Assembly (NCBI GenBank): GCA_963695075.1
Contig: CAVOFR010000008.1
Coordinates: 434,001 to 498,000, forward strand
Source of the DNA: CAWCAL01 sp963695075
GTDB lineage: Bacteria > Actinomycetota > Acidimicrobiia > Acidimicrobiales > CAWCAL01
DNA length: 64,000 nt
Direction of reading: 5' to 3'
Both the position numbers and the translations under genes were made by a program. The notes under the pieces were generated by a model. That model was not told the origin of the DNA and did no database searches. It worked only from the letters and a program-made list of their open reading frames with translations. Positions 48,745 to 56,326 of the stretch are shown piece by piece. Numbering within the stretch: position 1 is the stretch's first letter; every line of letters begins with the position of its first letter.

Positions 48745-49520
48745 CAGGTGGGTGCCGGCACCTCGGCCATGAAGTCCCGCACCATCTCCGGCCATGCGGA
48801 GAGGTCGTCCGCCGCGATGTGCAGCTCGGCGTTGGGCATGGCGGAGGCCAGCTCCCGAGCCACCCCCAAGGGATGAGTCCGGTCCCCGGGCCAGGCGAGG
48901 ATGAGCGTGGGAGCATCGATTCGCTCCAGGTCTCCCAGCGGGGGGAGATCGCTCCTCGCCGCTCCCCGCAGGGCCAAGCCGATGCGACGGGCTCCGCTGC
49001 GGGACACCTGGTCGAACACCGCGGCGGTGAGGGCCTCTCTGGTACCCGGCTCGGGCCGGGATCGGCGGAAGCGGAGCCCGAACGTCAACGGAGCGAGGAG
49101 ACGTGCTGACGCCGCAAACCCGGCTCCCCCGTACATGACCCGTTGCAGGAACCGCGACTCCCACGCCGTCGGCGGGATGACGAGGATGAGGCCGCGCACG
49201 CGTTCCGGTGCCAGGTGGGCAGCCCAGAGAGCGGTCGCCGCGCCCATCGACGCGCCTCCGAACACCGCGGTGGGCACACCTCGTGCGGCCGCTACGTTCA
49301 GCATGTCGATCGCCAACGACTCCCAACGCTGCTGGTCGACACCGTCGGCGTCGGGTGACCGACCGTGCGACCGTGCGTCGTATCGGATGAGCCTGGCTCC
49401 GGCGCCGGACCAGTCGAAGAGCCCTGATCGGCGCTCGGCCTCCATCGAGGCGAGCAGGGCATGACCCCAGACGAGTGGAGGGCCCTCTCCGGACACCTCC
49501 ACGTCGAGCTCGGCGCCCAC
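48744..49520 (-). CDS. Alpha/beta hydrolase, possibly lacking the catalytic His
   Basis: A 258-residue protein. It has the oxyanion-type strand P-P-L-V-W-G-H-A-L-L near the N-terminus, then Y-D-A-R-S-H-G-R-S, and the nucleophile elbow G-G-A-S-M-G-A-A. An Asp is possible at A-W-P-G-D-R-T. The last expected active-site element, a His in a G-G-H-x-P context, is not visible; that region reads L-H-I-A-A-D-D-L-S-A-W-P. It could be an inactive relative or use a displaced His. GTG at 49520 lies 2 bp after the stop of the upstream hydrolase, so they are cotranscribed. Confidence 0.82.
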   Translation of the reverse strand: MGAELDVEVSGEGPPLVWGHALLASMEAERRSGLFDWSGAGARLIRYDARSHGRSPDADGVDQQRWESLAIDMLNVAAARGVPTAVFGGASMGAATALWAAHLAPERVRGLILVIPPTAWESRFLQRVMYGGAGFAASARLLAPLTFGLRFRRSRPEPGTREALTAAVFDQVSRSGARRIGLALRGAARSDLPPLGDLERIDAPTLILAWPGDRTHPLGVARELASAMPNAELHIAADDLSAWPEMVRDFMAEVPAPT

Positions 49521-49522
49521 CG

Positions 49523-50446
49523 TCAGACCACCAGATCGACGGGCCAGAGATCGAGCAGGACCTCCAGGACGTCGTCGGCGATCATCAGTCCTCCGAGATG
49601 GCTCTCCGCGTGCCGGATCTCGAGCGTGGAGTCGGGGACCAGCTCGGCCATCCGCTCGGCGTGCGCGACCGGGACGATCGGATCGGCGTCTCCCTGCCAG
49701 AACCGGATCGGCACCTTGATGTCGGCCAGATCGAAACCCCACGGCTTGCTGAACAGCAGGATGTCGAAGAACAGCGAGTGGAGCCCACGGGTGGCGCCGT
49801 GGGCGATGTCATCGAGGAACATGTCCTTCATCTCGGGTTCGGCGAAGACCTCCCGGTCGCCCTCGGGGAAGACGCGGGTGGCCAGTCCGAACGCCTGGGA
49901 CGACACGGGTCGGAGAACCTGGACGGTCGCGCCGAACGCCGTGCCCATCGGGGCACGGAAGAGACGGATCACGCGTTGGAAGCGTTGCGCCAACCGGATC
50001 ATTCCGCCTTCGGGTGCCTCGGATCCGGTCGTGGGAGCGACGCCTCCGAGAATCGCTCCGGCGACCATGCGCTCGGGATGGGCCGCCGCGCAGGCGAGCA
50101 CATAGGGGCCTCCGCCGGAGAGGCCGATCGCCGCATACTCTTCAACCCCCAGATGGTCCAGGACCGTCTCCACGTCGTCGGACCAGTCGAGTACCCGGTC
50201 GTAGAAGTGCGGGGTCGAGTCACCCGCCCCGGGCCGTTCCAGCCCGATCAGGCGGACTCCCTCCTCATGGGCCAGTCGGCGGGCCGGCGGCGGCAGCTGC
50301 CGGCGGGCGCCCGGTGTGCCGTGGAACCACAGAACGGTCCGGCCGTTCGGCTTGCCGTACTCAGCGAATCCCAGGAAACGGCCGTCCTCGAGCGTGACCG
50401 TTCCCTCCAGACGGGGAGGGTGGACGTGAGGTAGAACGTGTTCCAT
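49523..50446 (-). CDS. Alpha/beta hydrolase (epoxide-hydrolase/haloperoxidase-like)
   Basis: A 307-residue protein with a complete triad pattern. H-G-T-P-G-A-R-R is the oxyanion loop (about 53-60), E-R-P-G-A-G-D-S follows, and G-L-S-G-G-G-P-Y is the nucleophile elbow (about 107-114). An Asp lies in Q-G-D-A-D-P-I-V and the His in E-S-H-L-G. No signal peptide is present. The ATG at 50446 gives the natural N-terminus. A universal stress protein gene lies 54 bp upstream on the same strand, and the second hydrolase follows 2 bp downstream. The ester or amide substrate is unknown. Confidence 0.9.
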   Translation of the reverse strand: MEHVLPHVHPPRLEGTVTLEDGRFLGFAEYGKPNGRTVLWFHGTPGARRQLPPPARRLAHEEGVRLIGLERPGAGDSTPHFYDRVLDWSDDVETVLDHLGVEEYAAIGLSGGGPYVLACAAAHPERMVAGAILGGVAPTTGSEAPEGGMIRLAQRFQRVIRLFRAPMGTAFGATVQVLRPVSSQAFGLATRVFPEGDREVFAEPEMKDMFLDDIAHGATRGLHSLFFDILLFSKPWGFDLADIKVPIRFWQGDADPIVPVAHAERMAELVPDSTLEIRHAESHLGGLMIADDVLEVLLDLWPVDLVV

Positions 50447-50500
50447 TTTTTCAGTCTTCCACGACCGGGCCCGGCAGGCAAGGATCGGTGACCCCATGAG

Positions 50501-51334
50501 CTACTCCGGTGGGACGAAGAGCACCGAACAACCGGCCCCATGGAGGATCTTCAGCGCAACACCGCCGACCCGTCGCTTGGATCGGCCACCCACCTTCTTC
50601 GTGCCGACCACGAGCAGATCGATCTCCTCCCGTTCGACGACCCCGAGGAGCCCTTCGGCCGGGGAGAGAGCCCGTTCGGCAACGGCGGTGAACGAGACCC
50701 CGGTGTCGATCACGGGAGCAGCCCACTCCTCGATCTCGGCTTCGACCCTTCGACGCCAGTTCCTCGGGCTGAGATCGTAGGTCCATTCGACCACCGGCTC
50801 GACCACGGACACACCGACGACCGAGGCCGCCAGTGGCACGGCGAACCCGGCGCACCAGCGGGCGGCGGCGAGCGACTCCGGCGATCCGTCGACACCGAGC
50901 GCGATCCGCGCCACGGGAACACCGCCGCCGGTCACCACCGCCAGGGGATGCGTCGCATGGTGAGCCAGGTACTCGGCCACGCTCCTGAGATGCAGGAAAC
51001 CGGGGCCCGCCGATTCGCTGGCCCGCCCGACGACGATGAGGTCGGCTCCAGTGTCGTCCGCACGGCCCATCAGAGCCTCCCGCGGATCGCCCTCGGTGAC
51101 CACAACGTCGACCTCGACGCCAGCCGCGACCGCCGGGGCGATCCAGGACTCCAGCTCGGCGCCGATGCCGTCCCTGACCATCCGCTCCTGATCGATCGGG
51201 AGCTCGTGGAGCCCTTCGGGCACGGCGTGCACCGCTGCCAGGGTCGCCCCGCCGGCGCTGGCGACCGCCGTGGCCCACCTCACCGCTCCCTCAGACTCGG
51301 TGGACACGTCCACCCCGACGACGATCTGGTCCAT
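50501..51334 (-). CDS. Tandem-domain universal stress protein
   Basis: A 277-residue protein with two Usp domains. Domain 1 (about 1-140) has I-V-V-G-V-D-V-S at the start and L-I-V-V-G-R-A-S-E-S-A at its end. Domain 2 (about 146-277) has I-A-L-G-V-D-G-S-P-E-S and ends with L-L-V-V-G-T-K-K-V-G-G-R-S. The G-2x-G-9x-G-S/T ATP pattern is partly present. Tandem Usp proteins of actinobacteria bind ATP and are induced by hypoxia or starvation. The ATG at 51334 follows GGAGG. Confidence 0.92.
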   Translation of the reverse strand: MDQIVVGVDVSTESEGAVRWATAVASAGGATLAAVHAVPEGLHELPIDQERMVRDGIGAELESWIAPAVAAGVEVDVVVTEGDPREALMGRADDTGADLIVVGRASESAGPGFLHLRSVAEYLAHHATHPLAVVTGGGVPVARIALGVDGSPESLAAARWCAGFAVPLAASVVGVSVVEPVVEWTYDLSPRNWRRRVEAEIEEWAAPVIDTGVSFTAVAERALSPAEGLLGVVEREEIDLLVVGTKKVGGRSKRRVGGVALKILHGAGCSVLFVPPE

Positions 51335-51427
51335 GGTCGGCCTCCCCGGTCGCAGATCCGCATACGCACGGATGGATGAAGCGTCGCGCTCCGGCCCGGC
51401 GCGGCCCAGGGTCAAACGTCCTGGGAG

Positions 51428-51679
51428 CTACTCGTCGGCGGCTGGAGCCCAGATGTCGACGGCAGCGAAGGGATCCCGCGGGTCGGCGGGAGGCTTCCAC
51501 GGGGCGATCGACTCGTCCGACGGCTCTTCGACCGCGGCCAGGTCGTCCGGGGGCACGAAGTCCTCGTCGGAGCCTCCGGACGAATCGCCGGGGAGCCCTC
51601 CCAGCAGTTTGGCCCCGGCCAGGACCATCGTGAAGGCGAGGGCGACGAGGAGCTTCTTCGAGGGGCGCTCAGGCTTCAT
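51428..51679 (-). CDS. Small membrane protein closing the pilMNO operon
   Basis: An 83-residue protein with one N-terminal helix (LLVALAFTMVLAGAKLLGG, about 10-28) and an acidic, Pro-rich periplasm-side tail. The start overlaps the end of pilO by 11 bp. Its place after pilM-pilN and pilO matches that of pilP-type genes, and the short lipoprotein-like length is similar. However, it has no lipobox and no PilP domain is visible. A structural role in the pilus alignment complex is inferred from position. Confidence 0.7.
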   Translation of the reverse strand: MKPERPSKKLLVALAFTMVLAGAKLLGGLPGDSSGGSDEDFVPPDDLAAVEEPSDESIAPWKPPADPRDPFAAVDIWAPAADE

Positions 51680-52298
51680 CGGTCACCTCGATCCCCTCCT
51701 CGCCCTCCAGGCCTTCCGAATCGAGATCGGCCGGAGCGATCGAACGATCGGTGGTGAAAATCCGCAGCTCCAGATCCAGAGTCACCACCGAGGGATCCTC
51801 CTCGTCGGCGTTGAAGCCGATGAGGTCAATCACGACGAGCCGATCGAGATCTCGCAGTCGGTCGACGAACCCGACGAGCCGCTCGTAGCTCCCCGTCGCC
51901 CCGAGACTGATCGATGTCGATGCCGTCCCTCTCGGAAGGTCCCCCATGCTCGCCGGATCTAGGTCCGATGCGATCGCTATCGGCGCGATCTGGTCGACGA
52001 CGACGCCGCTCAGTGCGGCGGCGACACCCGCATCCTCCAGGAAGTCGTCGAGCTGCATCTCGGACGGAACCGCGGCCTCGCCGGCCTGGATCCGCCGGTC
52101 GAGCCCGTCGCTCGCGGCCGGAAGGTCCCTCACCGCCTGGAGCTCGCTCTGCAAATGGATCCGCTCGGCATCAGCTTCCTCCCGGCGCTCGTCCTCGGCC
52201 CCCTGCGCCCGGGCGGGCAGCCAGCCCGCGATGAGCCAGACCGTGATGACGACGGCGGTCGGACCGGCCACCCGAAGGACGGATCGAACCCGCATCAC
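51669..52298 (-). CDS. pilO: PilO-like type IV pilus assembly protein
   Basis: A 209-residue bitopic protein. A single N-terminal helix (about 11-29, AGPTAVVITVWLIAGWLPA) is followed by a coiled coil with many Glu/Arg (about 33-70). A ferredoxin-like C-terminal domain then includes L-P-R-G-T-A-S-T-S-I-S-L and S-Y-E-R-L-V-G-F-V-D-R-L-R, the PilO/GspM-like repeats. PilO and PilN form the inner-membrane alignment complex of the pilus machine. The ATG overlaps the PilM-PilN stop by ATGA. Confidence 0.82.
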   Translation of the reverse strand: MMRVRSVLRVAGPTAVVITVWLIAGWLPARAQGAEDERREEADAERIHLQSELQAVRDLPAASDGLDRRIQAGEAAVPSEMQLDDFLEDAGVAAALSGVVVDQIAPIAIASDLDPASMGDLPRGTASTSISLGATGSYERLVGFVDRLRDLDRLVVIDLIGFNADEEDPSVVTLDLELRIFTTDRSIAPADLDSEGLEGEEGIEVTDEA

Positions 52299-53965
52299 TC
52301 GGCCCCCACGGTCCGCACGGGAACGGCCGAGTTCACCAGAACGCCGTCGACGGTGAACACGACGGCGTTCTGATCTCCTGCACCGAAGGGACCCAGGGCG
52401 GACTGAGCCAGCCAGATGCCGTCCAGCGACGGGATCTCCTCGGCCGACCGCATCCAGCGACCGACACCGTTCAGGTCGGCAGCCACTCCGGTCAGGGTCA
52501 TCGTCGCCGGAGGGGGAGGACCCCCGTACCCGATGGGCACTTCCGCTCCCTGAGATCGCTGCACCCGCACCGACTGGAGGTAGGTGTTGGTCGGCATCGC
52601 CTCGGCCAGCTGCCGGATGACCGTGGTGAAGCCGTAGTCCTCGGCCAGCAGGTCCCCGATCCGCTCGTCCTGGTCGTCGGCCAGGTCCTCCCGCGCCTGA
52701 TCGTCCTCGAAGCTCGCGAGCTCCACCCGCACGGCCTCCAGGGTCGCTTCGGCCGCATCGGCGGCCGAAGCGGCATCAGCGCTGATCGCCTGTCGACTCG
52801 TGGCGTCGGCGAAGAGGAGCGGAGAGAGGAGGATGGCGATCACCACTCCGACGGTGAGCAGCAAGCGGTCGGTGCGACGAGCCTGCTCGCTCTCGGGTAC
52901 CAGGTCGAACGATCGTGCGCCCGCGGGCGAGGTCGCGGCCTGGGCCACCGCGACCGCATCGTCGAATTCCGCAGAGGCGGGGGCGCCCTCGGGCCACTGG
53001 GCCCGGTGATGGCGCAGGACCTCCGCGTTCGGGAACGCCTCTCCCATCTCGAGCGCCAAGCCGGCCGCCAGGGACTGCGGCCCACAGAGCACGATACGTT
53101 CGACGGCTCGGTCGTCGACCTCGCTGGTGAAGTAGTGGAGCGTGCGCCGAACCCCCTCGACGACGGTCGCCACGCCGGATCCCGAGGCCGCGCCGGAGGG
53201 AGTCTGTGGCTCGCCGGACGGTCCCTCTCCACTGAGCCCGCTCAGTATCTCGAGCTCCATCTCGAGCGCATCGGAGATCGACGTGGACTCCTTGCTCACC
53301 CCGGCGGTGATACTCCTCGCGAAGAGCAGACCCGCCCGGTCGTGGACGACCACGTCCGTGGCGATCCTGGAGACGTCGATCAACACACCGACGCCTCCCT
53401 CCCCCACAGCGGCCGACTCCGTGATGGATGGGACCAGAGCGGCGGGGACCGCTTCGGTCGACACCAGCTGTAGGCCGGCGCGCTCGCTCGCTTCCTTCTG
53501 GGCGAGGATGACGGCCTCCTCGACGGCGAGGATCAGCATGCTGACCGTCTCACCGTCGCTTTCGGGATCGAGCTTCCGCCCTCGCCCGACCTCGACGGCC
53601 GAGACGAGCGCCTGTTCGACCGGATAGCTCAGCAGCTCACCGATCTCGAAGACCGATGCCTGTTTCAGCTCGTTCTTGTCGAGCGCGGGGAACTCCGCAC
53701 GGCGGATGACTGCGGCGCTCGTGTCGAGGCCGATGGCGATCCGCTTGGTCGAGAACCGGGCGTCGGCCCACAGCTGGCGCAGCGCGCCGGCGAACGCTTC
53801 GACATCGAGGATCTCCCCCCGTTCGACGACGCCGGGTGGCAGAGCGACCTCGCCGACCCTGACGACCTCGTCCTCGGCCTCGCGACCGAACCGCCGAGCC
53901 CCGCGCAGCTCGACCCCGCGAAGGGTCCGGGCATCGAAGGCTGCTCCGACCAGGTGATCAGGCAT
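52295..53965 (-). CDS. PilM-PilN fusion, type IV pilus alignment complex
   Basis: A 556-residue protein. Residues about 1-345 are the actin-like PilM ATPase: F-D-A-R-T-L-R-G-V-E-L, R-R-A-E-F-P-A-L-D-K-N-E-L-K-Q-A, G-V-G-V-L-I-D-V-S-R, and V-L-C-G-P-Q-S-L near the end. One membrane helix (about 365-384, LLLTVGVVIAILLSPLLFA) and a PilN-type coiled coil with a ferredoxin-like domain (about 385-556) follow. In most bacteria PilM is cytoplasmic and binds the N-terminus of PilN; here both are one chain. The ATG at 53965 is used; a start at 54004 is possible. It is divergent from the pseudopilin operon. Confidence 0.85.
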   Translation of the reverse strand: MPDHLVGAAFDARTLRGVELRGARRFGREAEDEVVRVGEVALPPGVVERGEILDVEAFAGALRQLWADARFSTKRIAIGLDTSAAVIRRAEFPALDKNELKQASVFEIGELLSYPVEQALVSAVEVGRGRKLDPESDGETVSMLILAVEEAVILAQKEASERAGLQLVSTEAVPAALVPSITESAAVGEGGVGVLIDVSRIATDVVVHDRAGLLFARSITAGVSKESTSISDALEMELEILSGLSGEGPSGEPQTPSGAASGSGVATVVEGVRRTLHYFTSEVDDRAVERIVLCGPQSLAAGLALEMGEAFPNAEVLRHHRAQWPEGAPASAEFDDAVAVAQAATSPAGARSFDLVPESEQARRTDRLLLTVGVVIAILLSPLLFADATSRQAISADAASAADAAEATLEAVRVELASFEDDQAREDLADDQDERIGDLLAEDYGFTTVIRQLAEAMPTNTYLQSVRVQRSQGAEVPIGYGGPPPPATMTLTGVAADLNGVGRWMRSAEEIPSLDGIWLAQSALGPFGAGDQNAVVFTVDGVLVNSAVPVRTVGAE

Positions 53966-54022
53966 GACTCGACCGTCGGGACGTTCGCGTCGCTCGGGGC
54001 GCATGCGGCTGACTGGGGAGCA

Positions 54023-54097
54023 TCGTCATCAATCGGACCACCCGGGCCGGGATTGAGGATTCGTCATCAATCGGACCACCGACTCGGGATCGAGGAT
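54023..54097. repeat. Two tandem 38-bp repeats in the divergent pilus promoter region
   Basis: The 20-base word starting TCGTCATCAATCGG and ending ACCACC occurs at 54023-54042 and 54061-54080. Each is followed by a similar GGGAT[T/C]GAGGAT. The unit is 38 bp long, about 3.6 helical turns. TCAATC and GATTGA within the first copy face each other. It lies between the starts of the PilM-PilN and pseudopilin genes and may be a regulator binding site. Confidence 0.65.
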
Positions 54098-54147
54098 TCC
54101 TCGCGGCACTTCTCAGGGTGCTCCCCCTTTCGCCGATCATTCGAGTG

Positions 54148-54648
54148 ATGGATGCGGCGCGCCCGTCCGACCGGACCGAACACGAGCGTGGTGCGACGAT
54201 CGTCGAGATGATCGTCGCGACCATGATCCTGGCCGTGGGCGTGGTGGCCGTGGCGGGGTCCCTGAACACCGCATCGAAGGCCGACAGCGTCGCCGATCAC
54301 CGGACCGACGCCGCCCGGTTGATGACCACCGAGATCGAGACGATCCGCTCCCGGCCGTATGCCGAGATAGGGATCGCCCCGTCGAGTCGCGGGTACCGAC
54401 GCCACTTCGAGAACCGACCGACCGTCACCGAGGCGGTCAATCGCGTCGAGGCGTCCGGATCCGAGGAGATCGGCTCGGTCTCATACGAGATCGATCGCGA
54501 CGTCACGTGGTCGGGCATCAGCGTCGGCGCCACATCGGTTCCCGAGGGGTACAAGGTCATCTCGATCCGGGTCACCTGGTCCGACGCCGCCGGCACGCAC
54601 GATCTGCGCCAGGACACCGGCCTCTACCGTCCGGACGCCAATGCGTGA
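54148..54648 (+). CDS. PilV-type minor pseudopilin
   Basis: A 166-residue protein with a class III signal: R-G-A-T-I-V-E, then the hydrophobic helix MIVATMILAVGVVAVAGSL (about 15-40). Cleavage would be after the Gly, and the Glu at +5 is present. The globular part ends with Y-K-V-I-S-I-R-V-T-W-S-D and is typical of PilV/PulI-like minor pilins. It would sit at the tip or in the base of the pilus. The stop region overlaps the next gene by 8 bp. The ATG at 54148 has no clear ribosome-binding site. Confidence 0.78.
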   Translation: MDAARPSDRTEHERGATIVEMIVATMILAVGVVAVAGSLNTASKADSVADHRTDAARLMTTEIETIRSRPYAEIGIAPSSRGYRRHFENRPTVTEAVNRVEASGSEEIGSVSYEIDRDVTWSGISVGATSVPEGYKVISIRVTWSDAAGTHDLRQDTGLYRPDANA

Positions 54649-55225
54649 TCGCGAGCGCGGCGCCGCCACGCTGTCCGAGGTGGTCGTCGTCCTGTCGATC
54701 GCCACCCTCCTGGCGGTTCCCCTGATGACGATGCTGCTCACGACCACCCGAGCGGAGGAACGCCAGACGAGCAGGAACGAGGCCAACCGCCAGCTCGAGT
54801 GGGCGTTCGGCCTGATCAGCGATGACATCAGGTCGTCCACACCGTCGAGCCGACTGCAGTCGGGCGACCATCCGGCGGACACGCTCGTGCTCTTCGTCGC
54901 CGGGAGCGGAAGCCCGGATCGCCTCGTCTACTGGAGGCTCGAAGGCGACGGCCTGGAGCGGACGGCTCTCGATCCGACCACGGGACGAGTGATCACCCGA
55001 TCCACCGTGGCCGCCGACCTCCTCGCCGCCGGGGCGACCGCACCGTTCTCGTACTTCGACGCTTCCGGGTCCGAGCTCGACCCTCGGAGGACGGACCCGG
55101 AGACGATCGCGACCTGTACGACCCTGATCCGGGCCACCCTGGCCGCCGAGGTCGGCCAGCGGACCGTCTCCTCGGCGCTCTCCGCCGCACCCCGTTCCCG
55201 ACCACCGGGAGGCAACGGATGCTGA
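54641..55225 (+). CDS. PilW-type minor pseudopilin
   Basis: A 194-residue protein beginning M-R-D-R-E-R-G-A-A-T-L-S-E, a class III prepilin signal with conserved Glu, and a hydrophobic helix V-V-V-V-L-S-I-A-T-L-L-A-V-P-L-M. The body contains W-A-F-G-L-I-S-D-D-I-R-S-S, the usual PilW helix, and V-Y-W-R-L-E-G. It overlaps both neighbours (8 and 7 bp), so the three minor-pilin genes are one translational unit. Confidence 0.8.
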   Translation: MRDRERGAATLSEVVVVLSIATLLAVPLMTMLLTTTRAEERQTSRNEANRQLEWAFGLISDDIRSSTPSSRLQSGDHPADTLVLFVAGSGSPDRLVYWRLEGDGLERTALDPTTGRVITRSTVAADLLAAGATAPFSYFDASGSELDPRRTDPETIATCTTLIRATLAAEVGQRTVSSALSAAPRSRPPGGNGC

Positions 55226-56256
55226 CCGCACCTTCGCAAACCGAGCGCGAGCAGGGCAGCGTCCTCCTCGCTGTGCTCGTGTTGATGATCATCTCGCTCC
55301 TGGCCGCCGCCATGTTCACCGAGTCGTTCCAGCGGCTGTCGGGCAGCCGCGACAGAGCGGACGCCGCCGCGGCTGACTCGGCCGCCGAACTGGCCGTGAA
55401 CGAGGCGTTCGCGCGTATCGACGCCGGCGAGACCATCGCATTCCGTGGTTCGGGGGACGTCGGCGAGTCGAGCTACTCCTATGAGGCGACCCCGGTCGGT
55501 TCGTCCTCCTGGCAGATCGACGGGCAGGCGACCAACGGCGACGTCGAACGGACCCTCTCCGGACTGGCGACCCGCGAGCCCCGCTACGGCTACACCCTCT
55601 TCGCCGAGGATCGGCTCTCGATCGACCGGAACAGAGGACGCGTCGCTGGTCGGGTGGGCACGAACGGCACGATGGAGATCACCGGACCCTCGCCGGGCGA
55701 CGCGCAGGAGCTCTACCGACCGGACGGAGCCTGTTCGGGGTGCTCGGACCCCGTGACCCTCGACGGGCCTCGGACCGTCGTCCCGGTGACGCGCCCGGTC
55801 GGGCCGACGCAGAGGTGCCCGGTGGGCGGCCTGTTCACCACTTTCGTCGACGGTCGGGGCGGAGTCCCCTTCATCTGCGATGACCGGGGCGCTCCGGTCT
55901 CGTTTGCCGGCCCGGTGCTGGTCGTCAATCCTCCGGCGATCGTCTACGTCGGTCCCTCGGTTTCCCTCAGCATGGACGGGGCGCTCGTGAACCCCTTCGG
56001 TCGTGCCGCCGACTTCCGGTTCTACGTCGCCGGGGACTCGAGCAGATCCGGTTCCGCGCTCTCCGCGACCGGGACCACGATCACCGCGCTCATCGACGCA
56101 CCCGGGAGGTCGCTGCGAACCGACGACACGACCCTCACGGGATCGCTCACCATCGGAGAGCTCGAGGTCCCGCGGCTCGGACGCCTCCAGATCGTGAGCG
56201 ACACCAGCCTGGAGTCGCTGGCCGACCAGGCCTGGCGGCTCGAGGACCTCCACTGA
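55219..56256 (+). CDS. PilX-type pilus protein with long beta-rich domain
   Basis: A 345-residue protein. The N-terminal helix R-E-Q-G-S-V-L-L-A-V-L-V-L-M-I-I-S-L-L-A (about 10-29) lacks a full prepilin Glu but matches PilX-like proteins that enter the pilus. After about 90 residues comes a Gly/Ser/Thr-rich region with repeated strands and polymer-like turns, including Cys pairs in C-S-G-C. The gene ends with a 16-base word that is repeated directly after the TGA. It is the third gene of the minor-pilin unit. Confidence 0.72.
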   Translation: MLTAPSQTEREQGSVLLAVLVLMIISLLAAAMFTESFQRLSGSRDRADAAAADSAAELAVNEAFARIDAGETIAFRGSGDVGESSYSYEATPVGSSSWQIDGQATNGDVERTLSGLATREPRYGYTLFAEDRLSIDRNRGRVAGRVGTNGTMEITGPSPGDAQELYRPDGACSGCSDPVTLDGPRTVVPVTRPVGPTQRCPVGGLFTTFVDGRGGVPFICDDRGAPVSFAGPVLVVNPPAIVYVGPSVSLSMDGALVNPFGRAADFRFYVAGDSSRSGSALSATGTTITALIDAPGRSLRTDDTTLTGSLTIGELEVPRLGRLQIVSDTSLESLADQAWRLEDLH

Positions 56257-56326
56257 GCTCGAGGACCTCCACCGGGGCAGAGTCCGCGCGCCGGCGCTTC
56301 GCCGCCGGGACAGGCTGCGCGGGAGG

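Noticed and set aside
54023..54097. Tandem repeats considered as a small CRISPR array
   Set aside because: Only two units with no unique spacer between them and no cas gene nearby.
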